This document shows, piece after piece, positions 61,350 to 64,000 of a stretch of DNA of 64,000 nt. A model generated the notes under the pieces. The model did not search any database. It was not told the DNA's origin and was given only the letters and a program-made list of their open reading frames with translations. A program made the position numbers and the translations under genes. The stretch is from Flagellatimonas centrodinii (GTDB lineage: Bacteria; Pseudomonadota; Gammaproteobacteria; Nevskiales; Nevskiaceae): assembly GCF_016918765.2 (NCBI RefSeq), contig NZ_CP092104.1:372001-436000 (forward strand), read 5' to 3'. The stretch's first letter is position 1, and each line of letters starts with the position of its first letter.

Positions 61350-64000
<2,651 letters not shown>

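Overview
This is a high-GC (roughly 65%) chromosomal window from a gammaproteobacterium. Core gene order points there: secA-argJ-mutT/thiE beside yacG-zapD-coaE-pilD-pilC-pilB, plus mpl, pmbA, rnd, thrS and pldA. The mix of large TonB-dependent receptor, autotransporter and TonB2-type energy system would suit an environmental Nevskiales/Xanthomonadales-like organism, but I cannot fix the genus. No rRNA, tRNA or CRISPR array was seen.

Layout. 0-11 kb: end of an aspartoacylase-family gene, thrS, an M23 peptidase, the aguA-aguB pair (agmatine to putrescine), a BCCT transporter with a porin-like barrel, an MFS exporter and a convergent diguanylate cyclase. 11-17 kb (minus): a complete TonB2-type energy-transduction operon (DUF3450, TtpC-like ExbB, ExbB, two ExbDs, TonB, TPR protein). 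17-20.6 kb: small lipoprotein, NYN/LOTUS RNase-like protein, a tandem array of palindromic repeats and a GSU2403-type nucleotidyltransferase. 20.8-29.3 kb (minus): a 1229-aa autotransporter, a small secreted protein and a 1274-aa TonB-dependent receptor with an STN signalling domain. 29.5-37 kb: a MocR regulator divergent from a complete seven-gene Nit1C cluster (nitB-nitH; nitrilase, radical SAM, GNAT, AIRS-like, flavoprotein), a cluster linked to cyanide use and nitrogen starvation. 37.1-38.9 kb (minus): FecR-type anti-sigma and FecI-type ECF sigma. 39-47.7 kb: RND/MMPL exporter plus outer-membrane partner, MFS transporter, adenylate cyclase, solo AbiEi-like regulator coupled to pldA. 47.7-64 kb: housekeeping genes (pmbA, mpl, rnd, type IV pilus pilBCD, coaE, zapD, yacG, mutT/thiE, argJ, secA).

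Main inference. The regions just upstream of the ECF sigma gene and of the STN receptor gene, 9.5 kb apart, share a two-part promoter-like box with identical 15-base spacing. This links sigma, anti-sigma and receptor into one cell-surface signalling unit that is physically split by the Nit1C cluster and its MocR gene. A weaker match lies upstream of the TonB2 operon that would power the receptor. The Nit1C operon has its own GG-N10-GC (sigma-54-like) promoter and repeated MocR-operator candidates. A family of palindromic REP/MITE-like repeats sits at four intergenic sites and shows 29-32 bp stuttering at its right end at three of them.
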